Shown: piece after piece, positions 1-11,024 of the stretch
Position numbering within the stretch: position 1 is the first letter of the stretch
Layout: the number at the start of each line of letters is the position of its first letter
Assembly: GCF_000002995.4 (NCBI RefSeq)
Contig: NW_025062477.1
Coordinates: 8,094,649-8,158,648, forward strand
DNA length: 64,000 nt
Reading direction: 5' to 3'
Source: Brugia malayi
Taxonomy: Eukaryota; Nematoda; Chromadorea; Rhabditida; Onchocercidae
Position numbers and translations under genes: made by a program
The notes under the pieces: model-generated
Told to the model about the DNA's origin: nothing
The model's input: the letters and a program-made list of their open reading frames with translations, nothing else
Database searches by the model: none

Positions 1-492
1 TTTATTTCAGATAATTCATTTGATCCACCATTGTATGGAAGATACCAGGAGATAAGTTTTGTTTTTAGAAAATAATATATTTTATAGAAAACATTTTCAG
101 ATCAATTTTAAAAGCAGAAAAAGAAGAAGGAACAATAAGCGGCAATCAAGAACGAGGTGTGAAATAAATCGATTCGTCTGGAATGTTAAACACTTCCGTC
201 TATATGCAATGAAACTGGAAGTGCTTATTATCATTAAGTGTTATTAGCATTTTTCATGAAATGACCAAAGGAAAAATAACAATTCAGGTGGTACACTGGA
301 TCAAAGCAATCACCAGTTATTATATTTGAGATGAGATTGCGATACTTTTCAAGGAATAAGAAAGCAGAGAAATATGAGGTACGAAGTTAGATGAAACATG
401 TTATGATGCCAGAAACAGTTTGTTTGCACAAAATTAATTTAGAAATAAAGAATTTTCCATTAAAATAAGAGCAATAATTAAGCCTGTTAACA
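1..492. other. Intergenic, left edge
   Basis: AT-rich sequence downstream of the phosphatase gene that reads leftward from 3034. I see only short open frames without recognisable protein content, so this is best read as the 3' flank of that gene. Confidence 0.5.
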
Positions 493-3034
493 TTATTTCT
501 TCGTTTCGTTCACTGTAAATTCCCTCCGAGGTATAACGATACAAGAGTATTTCTCTTTACCTTTGCCATTATAAAATATAAACATAGCTTTTTCACTGTC
601 CATGTCCACATAAATAAAACCACCATTCGAGAAACCAATTTGTGAGAATGGATTGAACCCTGTTGGATAGCTGAAATACTTCTGACTTTCTTTTAATGAA
701 AAACTTTTATTTTTTCTATGCCAATGATTTTGTCACCAGCAGTTTTTATTGATCGAAGGGTTAAAGTTAAGAATTTGAATAATTAATTGATTACTTGAAA
801 TGTAGTGATCCTTGAGGTACTGTATCAATGTGTTTAACCGATCGGTCTGAGCGGGATGCAGCTCCACTAATAACATAGTGAAGTGGGATTTTTTCTGCGT
901 TTTCTGATAACGAATATTCGGTGACAATGTGCTGCAAGATTAGTATTTTGCATACCAGCTTTGCATCACTAATTCAGTTTTTAATATTCACTATCAGTCC
1001 TTGTAAACCTAATAAGTCTCTTTAGACTCTTTCACTAGCAGAAGTTAAGACTAAATAAGTAGTGTTTTAAAAGGGCAGAATAAACCATTGCAGAGTCCGA
1101 TAATCTATTCGAGATACATATAACAAAAATGTATGTGGATCGATTAGATTTCAAATCTTCACATGGTTTGATCTACTTCATTTAAAATAATTAAATCTTA
1201 CTTGCAGCGTGTGATCATGCCCAGCAACGTATGCCGTGACGTGATATTTTTCCAAAAGTGGCTTCAATTTTTCAATCAAGCAATTCAGTGAGCCATGCTC
1301 AGATATCGAATAAACTGGATAGTGGCCAACAACGAATAAATAATCAGCTCTGCTTTTGAAAAATTCTGGTTGAAAAGAGCTTATAAAATGGAACATGGTG
1401 AAACACAATGAAAAAAGTTTTGATTTTGCATTTTTGGTGAAATGTTTAGATGAAATTTGATGAGACTTAAAGAATGAGAAATATACGATCATTTTCAGTG
1501 TAGAACCTTGAGCGCTTTAACTGCTGTTCAATCCAGTCTAGTTCTGTTTTTGCTGCTGCTGGATCTTTCGGCGCATTTGGATTTTTGTTAGTAGTTGCAA
1601 GAATCATGTCAACAAAGTTAGCTTCTGTAATATCCCTTGTGTTACCACAAAGCAAAATGGTATCAATCATCAGAAATTCAACCAGTGTGGCATTCTTCCC
1701 GAATGCATAGGATACTTTATAATAATTTGCCGGATATGTCCTGCAAATCGGATATCATTACAAATTCTATTACACTTCTGCTTTAAAATTAAATCAGTGT
1801 ATTATTAATTTTTTCTGAGGGTGGTTGCATGATTTATAGCATTCGTATTCGTGATTCGAAACACTATAAAATGTACCATCGCTGACTTCGACTTGTATAA
1901 GCAATTTGTCCCGAAATATTTCCAAAATGGTCATGATTGCCGGCAATTAAGTACCATGGCTTTTGTAACGCTTTGCCTTTGTACACATTTTCGAATGTTT
2001 CCTAAAAAATTTATGGTGTGAAATTTATAGTAAAAATAATAGAATCAACAACCAAAGACCACATTTCATCTTCCATTTAATCCCAAATTATATTGTTATT
2101 TATTATTTGACCATTCATTATCTACTTGCTCATGTCTATTAAACTACACCCGATGCTAATGCAGTCTTTCTACAAATTTTTCGAACTTGCCTGGAACCGT
2201 TGGTCAAACTCATTTTTCACTCCCGTGAAATAAATATTGTCACCAGCCGAAACAGTAAAGTGGATACTTTTTTCGTCTCCAATTGTGGCCAATGATTTTG
2301 CAACCAACTTTTGTGCATATGTGGTATATGGATAGATAGGCAAACCTAAAATCCTAGTATTAACGACTTAGTGACCGATCAGTAGGACATGGTAAAATAT
2401 TTGTAAAATAAATGATTTAGATTAGGTTGTAGAGGTCCAAAATAAAGTTATCTAGAAAGTGAAGAAAAGCATAGAGGAAAAAACAGTCTCAATTTGTTTT
2501 TAGTCAGCGTATTAGGATATAATTATCTACCTCCAGTATCTCCAACAAGGAAAAATCGAAGATTATTTGAATCATTTCTGTAACATATACCGCCATTTAC
2601 ACAGGCCATTCGACATTCGTAACTTCCAAAATTGCATTCTGGAATATCATTTTTGCATTACTAGGATCACTAAAATTGTGTAAAAGAAATTATTTTCAGT
2701 ATAAGCATATCACATTATTTGGAGCAGTTGTGTCAATCAGTATGTATACATATTTCAATTAGCAAATGAGTTAGGCAGAATTCTCGACAAAAGTGATCTC
2801 AAATTTGTGATCAGTTATTTACCCCAGTGTTTCTTAATTAATTTCTTACAATAGCGATCTTTGAAAATTTTCATAGAATTAACCATCTCCAGTATTTGTT
2901 TCTGTTTTCAAGTTGATCCACTGTTCACTTTTCTGTGATGTAGTAAGTATCTGATGTACTTCAACATTTGAGATCAGCGATCCATCCGCACCACCCAATA
3001 CTATTATTAAGAACAAAAGTAGTATTGTTAACAT
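493..3034 (-). CDS. Secreted purple acid phosphatase (TRAP/ACP5 type)
   Basis: Eight exons on the minus strand, in coding order 3034-2884, 2638-2531, 2345-2191, 2001-1877, 1740-1507, 1379-1202, 931-795 and 685-493, joining in frame to 426 residues. It should hydrolyse phosphomonoesters with a two-metal centre, outside the cell or in lysosome-like compartments. Metal-site blocks appear in family order: GDTGG (about 82-86), GDNIYF (about 121-126), GNHDH (about 159-163), GHYPV and GHDHTL. The segments IGQIAYT-like, DTILLCGN and YVISGA also match mammalian TRAP. The start begins with a hydrophobic signal peptide ([15 protein letters not shown]). Between signal and catalytic core is a Cys-rich stretch ([17 protein letters not shown]) that I do not know from the family. 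The intron 2002-2190 has a GC donor (CAG/GCAAGT). The last acceptor (686) is weak and was chosen by phase. Family call is firm; exact ends of the last exon are less so. Confidence 0.9.
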
Positions 3035-4266
3035 CAGCAATGTGTAAAGAGTAATAATTGCTGAAAATAAAGAACCATTTGCTGAAATCGATCTGTTGTA
3101 AAATGTTTTCTAAACATGACGGGTTTAAATAGAAATTTAATGAGAGCGTTTTGACAAGAATGAAAATCTTGAAAAGCCTCAAATATCAAACAGAACAAAT
3201 GAATGTGAAGTGATTAGCGAACGTTTGAGGAGATATTCTGAATTGGTAGGAACAATTTAATTATGCTGGAGAAGGAACTGAAAAAAATTAGTCAGTAATC
3301 AAATACCTCTCAGAAATGAGAAAATGAGTCACTAGAATTGTTGTAATGATTCGTATACAGCACAATACATGAAAAAGATTTGTGATGACGAACATTTTGC
3401 AGTGTTATTTTTGCTAGGCAACATTTGTTCACTCTATGGGATGAAAAAACCGACAAGAGCGACAACTGATGACACTAATGATTCTAGTAAGTATCAGAAT
3501 ACTACCTTATCAAAATGTTGGTAACTTAACTTTCTGATCTTAATGTTTAGAAAAATACATTACATTTATTGTTTTATTTCAAATACCAGAAAAACAGGAA
3601 ACTGAGAACTAAAGCATTTTTTTATTTTTGTTATTTTTAAAATGCACTGAACGCACAATGTTAATTTAGTCAAATATTTATTTGTCTCGTCATTATTCTA
3701 ATAATCAATTAATCAATTAATCGATCGACCAATCGGCTTCAAAGAATTTGCATTAAGGAAAACTCTTCTGGTATTGCCTTCTTCTGACAAATAAAATCCC
3801 AACTGCAATACGTGATATAGTCAACAGATAAACCAACATTTTTGAAGAAGCAATCAGCTACACAAAAAATTACGTCAAGGTTTAAGATAGTTTGTTCTAA
3901 TCTCTTTCTCTCTCGGAAACAGCTGACTTTCAGGTCCAATCGTTTCTAACTTAGTTTTAGTTCCAGTAACATCAGTACAACTCTCATTGTTGCAATAGTA
4001 ATATTATCTACTAAATCGGTTGGTAATCAAGCATTCCGGTATTCTTCTTACTTCCATTTGCTGAAACATTTGTCTCTGTCTCCTTGCAAATAATTTTATG
4101 AAAGAAAGAAGGAATGCATCATTCAAATTTATCTCATCGAAAGAAAAAAAGTAGCAGGTAGATAACGAAGAACCAGTTTAGCATTTCAACATTCGTTTGA
4201 ATCGATGAAAATTAATATTTGCAGATTGTTTAAAGGAATTCTACATTCAGACAATAAAAATCAATA
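3035..4266. other. Intergenic between two divergent genes
   Basis: Separates the start of the phosphatase (leftward) from the start of the MARVEL gene (rightward), so it should hold both promoters. AG acceptor-like sites at about 4225 and 4250, just upstream of the ATG at 4267, could serve cis or trans splicing of the MARVEL message. No gene seen. Confidence 0.5.
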
Positions 4267-6016
4267 ATGGATGATCACCACTACATCATGGAAACTATTA
4301 CTGACCTTCGCGATCACCAGCAACCACAAGTCTATTATCAGATGAAACCTGAATTGGACCTAAATTACTTGAAAACATTACCTGGAATGCTAAAGTGCAC
4401 CTGTATTGTAAGCACTTTATCACTTTGAAAAATTTTCAATATTTTTTAAATATATTCACAGACGATTTGTTTTTGTTTCCATTCTGTGAAAGAAACACTT
4501 TTTCCTTGTCAACTATCAAGGCATTCAGGTTGTTTTTTCATTTTAACCTATGTATAAGCAGTTAAGATCTTGAATTAACTCATTTTACAAATCTATTTTC
4601 GATCTTTTTCTTGAATCAAAGAGATTTTCCTGGTTACCCTTGAAAGATGAATGTTTTCTGCCTCATACATTTTTGAGTAAGCTTGAGTCAGTGACTTTAA
4701 TTTTAAAATGGCATATAGTGTCAAACGTGCATCAAATAAAGGGAATGAATAAAGATGCAAAAATATTATCCTCTCGACCTCGTGGATTTCCATTTCCTCA
4801 CAGTTAAAAAAAGGCAATAGGATACAATGAATTCGATCCAAAAGTAAATAATGCCTTCAAGCAGTAAATAGTCTAGTCTCTATACCATCTACTATTCAAA
4901 AAAACATGGCTAAACGTCTTTGCAGATTTTAGATTTCACTTGCTTTATATGTCTGCTAGTTGGTGGTCCTGTTTACTATATTGGTGTCGGATGGATCACC
5001 TTCGTTTGCATATTTGGCCTGTTGGTATCGCTGATTCTTTTAATCCTTTACTTATTTCATGTCGTGGATCTCTTTCCTCAAATACCTTGGATCGTTGGTG
5101 TAAGTCTTTTGCTTTATTTCTTTGGCAGTTAATTTTATTAAATAATCTTTGTAGATTCCCTGACAGTGCTACTTCTATAAATTCCTCGATCTTGCATAGA
5201 AAAAAAAAAATGTTTATTAGATGCTTGGGGCTTCGATATTGCACAAAGACTTGAGCAATTTGCAATTACATAAATTTCCATAAGCTTTGGCTCCACTTTC
5301 GTTGATTTATTTGGCCATGACTACCGAGGAACCTCTCTTTAAAGGTAAATTCGAAGATGAAATTTTATTAATGTTTATTGATAGATTCTTCTTTTAGGAA
5401 ATGATATTTTATTTTGCATGGGCTGTATTCTTTTTCATATGTGGTTGTGTGCTGGTTTTAGTTGCGGCACGACTTCATGGTATTACTGGTTACGGTGCAG
5501 CTTCGGTACATAAATTTAACTAATTCACATTTATTTCATTTTATGTGTTCCAAAGCCATAACAAAATAAGTGATGCGTAGTTCAATGAAAGGGTTTGCGT
5601 TATCATCAACCATCATGGGTGTGTTTATGGGCAAGCACAAGACGACATACATTTTGAATTACTAAATGCATACAGACTTTGCTGTAGAATGGAGGTCATT
5701 TTTATTTGGAGGAATGAGGCTTAAAATTGGAGAAAATGGAACTTTTACTTTTTACTTTCACAGTGAAACATTCTGTAGTTTTTACTAATTTGACATTCCT
5801 TTCATCTTGTATGTGACAATTTTCCTTTCCTAATCGACGGCAAATTTTCAGTTCTTCTCATTTGGAGCACTTTGTGCTTACGGTTTCGACAGTTATTTGA
5901 AATTTCTGGCCTGGAGGCATGATGAAGTGGCGACTGGCGGAGCAGCACTAGAATACTTGCCTTATGGCAACACTACGGCATCAAAAGGCCAGCAAAGAAA
6001 GGCCACCAATGAGTGA
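4267..6016 (+). CDS. MARVEL-domain four-helix membrane protein
   Basis: Four exons, 4267-4407, 4926-5099, 5398-5505 and 5852-6016, all joined at phase 0, giving 195 residues. The first ~47 residues are a polar cytoplasmic tail (starting MDDHHYIMETITDL). Four hydrophobic helices follow: about 48-70 (ICLLVGGPVYYIGVGW region), 72-92 (FGLLVSLILLILYLFH), 106-128 (FYFAWAVFFFICGCVLVLVA) and 142-160 (FFSFGALCAYGFDSYL). A VDLFPQIPW loop precedes helix 3. This layout, with short loops and both ends cytoplasmic, fits the MARVEL/CKLF-like (CMTM) group, whose members act in membrane apposition and vesicle traffic. The C-terminal tail is polar and rich in Gly, Lys and Thr. I chose the first ATG, which directly precedes the conserved tail. 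A 60-nt segment inside intron 2 looked exon-like but carries a stop. Subfamily is not resolved. Confidence 0.82.
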
Positions 6017-7258
6017 AAGATTCTGCAGCACTTGTAATTTTAAACATTTATCCCAAGTAAATCTTCCAATCATTCAAAGCAACAGAAGAAATTCGTTTGA
6101 TATTATCCATATAGGGGTTAAATAATAGCAGAAACGAAGTTTCCATCATGTTCTTTATAGATTCTGAGTGAAAAACACCGTGAACTTAGTTGTCAAATAA
6201 TTTTGCTGAATTATAAAACATCGATGTCACTATAGAATGCAATCATGGCTACTATATTCTGATTGTAAGAGTTGAAGAGCGACAAAAATATAAATAAGAA
6301 TCGCTCTTTCAAAGCGAATACTCAGTTGCACATGGTGAACTTTAAGCCTTGTGATGATAGGAATGTTCCCAAAACTTATTAATATCAAGAAAAGGATCAA
6401 AAGTCAGAGATGTCTTCCTTTGATCACTTTGTCAAGAGAGGGAGGAAAGTCTCTATTTGCAAACAGATATTTTATTTAGTTTCTACATTCATTGAAGAAA
6501 ACGCAGGAAGGAATGAGTGAAAGGAAACTTTTAGCTAAAGCGAAATTAGGGTCTCAAGAGTCATTTGAGGATGACAAGGAAAGTCTTCAGTGCACTATCG
6601 TCCATCACAGTTAGTAAAGTTACTAGATGACGAAAACACCTCCCCTTTATTTTGTTCTCTATTATTTAACAAAAACTCCGAATTGTATCCGAAATGTAAC
6701 CAAACGCATCAGCAAAAACTTTATGCGGCTATGAATTAAGAAAGTAACAAAAAGCAAAGCTAAAATTTCTACAACAGTGATAAGCTCCTCAATTTGGTAC
6801 TACTTTAGTAATTTTGTACATATACATAGTTCAGACGAATAGGAGTATGAAGAAGAAATGATACAAATTATGGTTCGAGATTTGATGGTAGAGAAAAAGG
6901 AGTAATTTAGAAACAAATCTAATAAAGATATGATAGCTCAGTTAAACTGGTAAAAACATTGTTTTAAGATTGGTAGATTTAAAAAAAAAAAGAAGCTTAG
7001 AAATTTGAAAAATGACAAATATTCCGAGAACAGAGTGCTCGAGTTAATATGATAAGATTACTAACAAAAATTTTCGAATAAGTTAAGTCTACTACAACTG
7101 TAAAAAACTACTCATGAAAATGATTGGTCAGCAGGATGCGATCACTTATGACCTTCCACATAGTTCCGGTAAGATTCTATCAATATATAGTTAGCAATCA
7201 CAACTGAAGTCACTTAAATAACAGCATGGAAATTACCTGATTACATAAATTTGTAAAG

Positions 7259-7531
7259 TTAGGAGTGCAAATGGCTCAGTCCATTTTCTAGTTTCATGAC
7301 GGCTATATGCAAAACTAAAGAGTCAGAACATAAGATTTTCAGAGATACAACAATAAATGATAAAACGGAACACATTAACATGATAAGGCGCGTCCGGTCC
7401 ATATGTTCAATCATCTCCGGTAGCTTGTCGTATGCTGTTGGAGAATCTACGGGGAACTGTCCTGACGTGCGATATCGATGGAAAATAGTGGTGCCCGTGA
7501 AGGATTTACAAGGTTGAATTGCAGAAAACAA
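7259..7531 (-). other. Unassigned open reading frame, 90 codons, doubtful
   Basis: An open frame in a patch less AT-rich than its surroundings. The predicted protein has a polar first half (with FHRYRTSGQFPVDSPTAY) followed by a hydrophobic stretch (LIMLMCSVLSFIVVSLKIL) that could be one membrane helix. The frame lacks a good ATG at its 5' end and I see no clear acceptor feeding it. A plus-strand frame overlaps it over most of its length. It could be one exon of an unseen gene, a decayed gene or chance. I do not recognise it. Confidence 0.12.
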
Positions 7532-7979
7532 GTATCCAGGAATACTCCACTATGGTATTATTACCAATGTGACATCTTCTCCTGCTTATCTTGTCATCAG
7601 ATGGTTCGTTATTGTTTGGATTATAATAGCATTTCATTGAAGTCATCAATAAAGCTGTGAACATAATAATCATGAAAATAATTCCAGATCGAAATGAGCG
7701 CAGTACTTGATTGAAGTCATTATTAATAATTTACTTCCGTGGATAGTAATGCAGACTTCTGTCCCTGATACAGTCGTAACCCCGAGAAGCTATAAATATA
7801 CACAATGAAGTATATGTGCTGTTGCATATCCGAACGGGATAAAAGTACTCAAATGTGTTTAGACCTTGAATTGGAACTGAAAAAGTTGAGGGGAATGACA
7901 ATGCGACGGAATAAGAAGAAAAAATGGTAAATACTGTGCAGGTAATACAGAGCTATGGCTCAGCGCAATACAGCTTAGG

Positions 7980-8560
7980 GGAAGCTGTAACAGCAGAACG
8001 GAGATAGATGGTAGTTTCCTCGAGAGGAGAGACTCGAGGTGTGAGACGCACCAGTGGCACCACCTCGCCCTTCCTCTCCGATCGGTCCGACAAAGTAGGA
8101 GGGTATTTGAAGCACACCATTTTCTTCCATCATCATTTATAAATTGTAAACAAAAGTGGTGGGAGGGGCCACGTCCACAGCACACCGAGGTATAGTGCGC
8201 TACGGTTATGGTGGTCCGCGCTGTGTGCAAAGGACAGACTCTCGTATCGTTGCGCCTCGATGAGAGTGTCTGCCAGGAGTGTGACGACGAATATACGATT
8301 CGATTCGATTCGATTTATAGGTTCCAGTCGATGTTCCATCAAATGATGCACGTGTTAGAATTTCATCATTTGAAATCATTCGTTGGGGAGAGGACTGAAG
8401 TGACCAAACACACCCCTTTCAGTCCTTCGCTCTTCGCAACTGTCATGAGCTGTTTACTGTGTCATCATTGATCCTTTATCACTCACCACTGCTGTTTTAT
8501 GTTCCCTTACACTCGCGCAATACGTGAAGAGGATCGTCGGGAAACTCGACCCCACCCAGG
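7980..8560. other. GC-richer island with overlapping open frames
   Basis: Base composition changes visibly here: runs such as CACCTCGCCCTTCC and GGAGGGGCCACGTCC contrast with the AT-rich flanks. Frames of 70-120 codons are open on both strands (for instance an ATG frame at 8208-8471 plus), as expected where stop codons are rare, and none shows a known family. It may be a promoter or other regulatory region, or a degraded repeat. Confidence 0.35.
8296..8315. repeat. CGATT tandem repeat, four units
   Basis: Four perfect copies of the pentamer CGATT lie back to back inside the GC-richer island. Too short to assign a role. Confidence 0.85.
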
Positions 8561-9505
8561 TGGAATGTGCGACTAAATAAACGTAACGTACAGGTAAGGT
8601 AGGTTTGCAGCACCTTTGCAGATCGTATTATCAAAGCGATGAACAGGCAGGAGAGGGTAATGCCATATTGAGAAATGGTGGATTCTATTTACCTTACTGA
8701 CCTAAATGTCTGGAAGAACAATGCATAATTCATTTTAGCCAGATTCGGAAATTGCTGCTTATAAATGTTGGGGCAATACGTACAACATTAACTCAGCCTT
8801 TCAATTACATGAGAGCAATCTTGATCAATTACAGCTCGAATCGTAGCAAAATTTTCTTTAATTTCGTCCTACTGTGTCGTGGAAATGTCATCCATCTGTG
8901 TAATCTGTGTATGGAAAGGTCTAAGGATCTTGTCCACAAAAAATCAAGAAAAGATAGCGAAGGTAATTTTGTAAGTTTTTTGGCTTTAATTTGTAAAATT
9001 AATCTTTTCTCTTTGAATCTAAAATATTCGATCTTTCTGATGAGCCATAAATAAAAGTAGGTGAAATACGTGATGCACTTATATATTTTGACAAAAAGCT
9101 TCAAGTCAGTATCAGATTTTCAGATTTATGAAATTCCAAACTGCTGTCGTATTACTATGCACGCAGCGTTCTAGCATTTTTAAATCATTGTTAACTATTA
9201 TTTCATGCATTTCAGAATGATACTGAGGAGGTATTGATCTGCGGAGTGTAAAAATTGAACACTTTTTGGCATCACAAGTATACACTTCACTGGATATGAA
9301 CTCGGCACAACTCTTCAGAACTAAATATTTGTATGAAATAATTTCTTGATGAAAGAATTCACTAACTACGACACACGCACCATCTGTTCATTGCTTGCAC
9401 GAAGGAAGTAATGCGATTGAGTTTATTTCCTTAAACTCAATATTTGCATATTAGATAAAAAAAGTAGGTAGAGAGGGAGAGAGAGGAGGAAAGAAATGGA
9501 ATAGC

Positions 9506-9549
9506 GAATAACACAGTTATCTGTTTTGAATAACACAGTTATCTGTTTG
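9506..9549. repeat. 22-bp tandem duplication
   Basis: The unit GAATAACACAGTTATCTGTT(TT) occurs twice in direct succession with a period of 22 bp, nearly perfectly. It follows a GA-rich stretch (GAGAGGGAGAGAGAGG) at about 9470-9488. Intergenic. Confidence 0.85.
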
Positions 9550-11024
9550 TATCTGTTGCTTACTAGCCGGTGAATGGAGAGTCCATGAGAGGGAATTTCA
9601 ATCGATCCTAGCTTTGTACAGTCTTTTCTTCACATAAGTAGTGGTATTTTTGATGGTCAAACATGACTCATTAATATTCATTACTCTGGTATTCATGGTA
9701 CATTGTTGTGTCTGCAAAGAAAAGGAGAAATCTTTGTTTAAAGCAACAAAGTTCAAATAATTCGTTTCATTAAATAAGAAACCACTGCGTGTAATCAGTT
9801 ATGACGATAATGGAGCAAAATTTCAAAACACTGGAAAGATGAAGATGACAATTACCTTTTAGCTTCATTAAATTTCTTGAGACAACATAATAGTGAAAAT
9901 AATGAAAGCGCATATCATTTATGGGATAAAATACACATAAATTCCCAAATTTAATGTTTGGAAATATTTACTTTGAAAGTACCATCACGGTCTTATGTTA
10001 CGATTAAATCAAACTGGTTCTTTTTGATTTTCACGTCATATAGTTTAAATGGTTTCAAAGTTTATTTATAACTTTCGTTTTTCAAAATTTCATAATCTTA
10101 TTGTTCCTTAGCTCTATTAGGAGCTAACATTCACGATCCAAATAGTTTAAAATGATTGGATCAATTCAAAGATAACTATTTCGGAAGTATCACAGAAACT
10201 TCTTTTGAAGTTTTTTCAAAATTTACATGAAAACATAAAAAATTCTGAACATTGCTGGATGAACTTACAATCAGATTAATTTCTTGCGTTGCTTAAAACA
10301 TCACAAAAATATCTGGTGTAACTTACTTTCCATTAAATTTTTGCATTCAAATTTCGCATCGATTTTTTTCGTAGCTTCGATTAATACCCAAAAATAAGTG
10401 ATTTTAAACAAGCTAAGCATAAGTTCGTGAGACGTCCGATTTCAAAAATTCTTTTATCACAAAAGCCTAAGTACATTAAAAATTTCCAGAATATTTTAAA
10501 CTAATCCGAACCAATCTAATCAAATGAAATTTCCAAAGAAGAAAAACGTGGAAGATATTCTGCTCAGGAGATTTTTCATTTAACTCTTTCAATTTTTCAG
10601 ATACCCTGGTTATTACATATAACTTGTGCATATACAAAAGAATAAAAAAACAGAGAGCAGTCAAGTTATCGATAGCGATTAGTATGCAAAAAAAGTCATT
10701 ATTTTCAGCAATTCCAAGAACTTATTTAAAACGTAAAATGAAAAATTGGTGTTTGGTTGTTGGAAGCTTACGATCGACCTTGTCGCAAACGGAAAAATTA
10801 AACTGTTCGACTATTCACATGTTTATGTAGCACTATATTTTCCTATGAATTTAAAGGATAAGTGGAAATGAATTAAATTTATAAAATGACAAGTGAGAGG
10901 ATTGGGCAAACAAAAATTATACAGTTACTTGGCACAATTTTCGTTTTATAGTAAATAGTCTTCAAATCGATGAAAACTAATATGATTGCAGTCACAGCTA
11001 TTTATGATAAAAAATGATAAAAAG

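Larger units (their letters stand above)
6017..11024. other. Gene-poor stretch between MARVEL and innexin genes
   Basis: About 5 kb downstream of both flanking genes (they converge here). Mostly AT-rich with no frame I can tie to a family. Within it are an unassigned open frame at 7259-7531, a GC-richer island at about 7980-8560, and short tandem repeats at 8296-8315 and 9506-9549, listed separately. Confidence 0.45.

Noticed and set aside
4996..5265. Minus-strand frame of 89 codons opposite the MARVEL exon
   Set aside because: Shadow of the coding exon on the other strand, with no family and no splice context.
5285..5344. Exon-like 60-nt segment in intron 2 of the MARVEL gene, flanked by AG and GT
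   Set aside because: Its length keeps phase, but in the required phase it contains TGA after six codons. Skipping it gives the expected four-helix protein.
8208..8471. 87-codon ATG frame in the GC-richer island
   Set aside because: Frames on both strands are open in this island, it includes the CGATT repeat, and the product is not recognisable.
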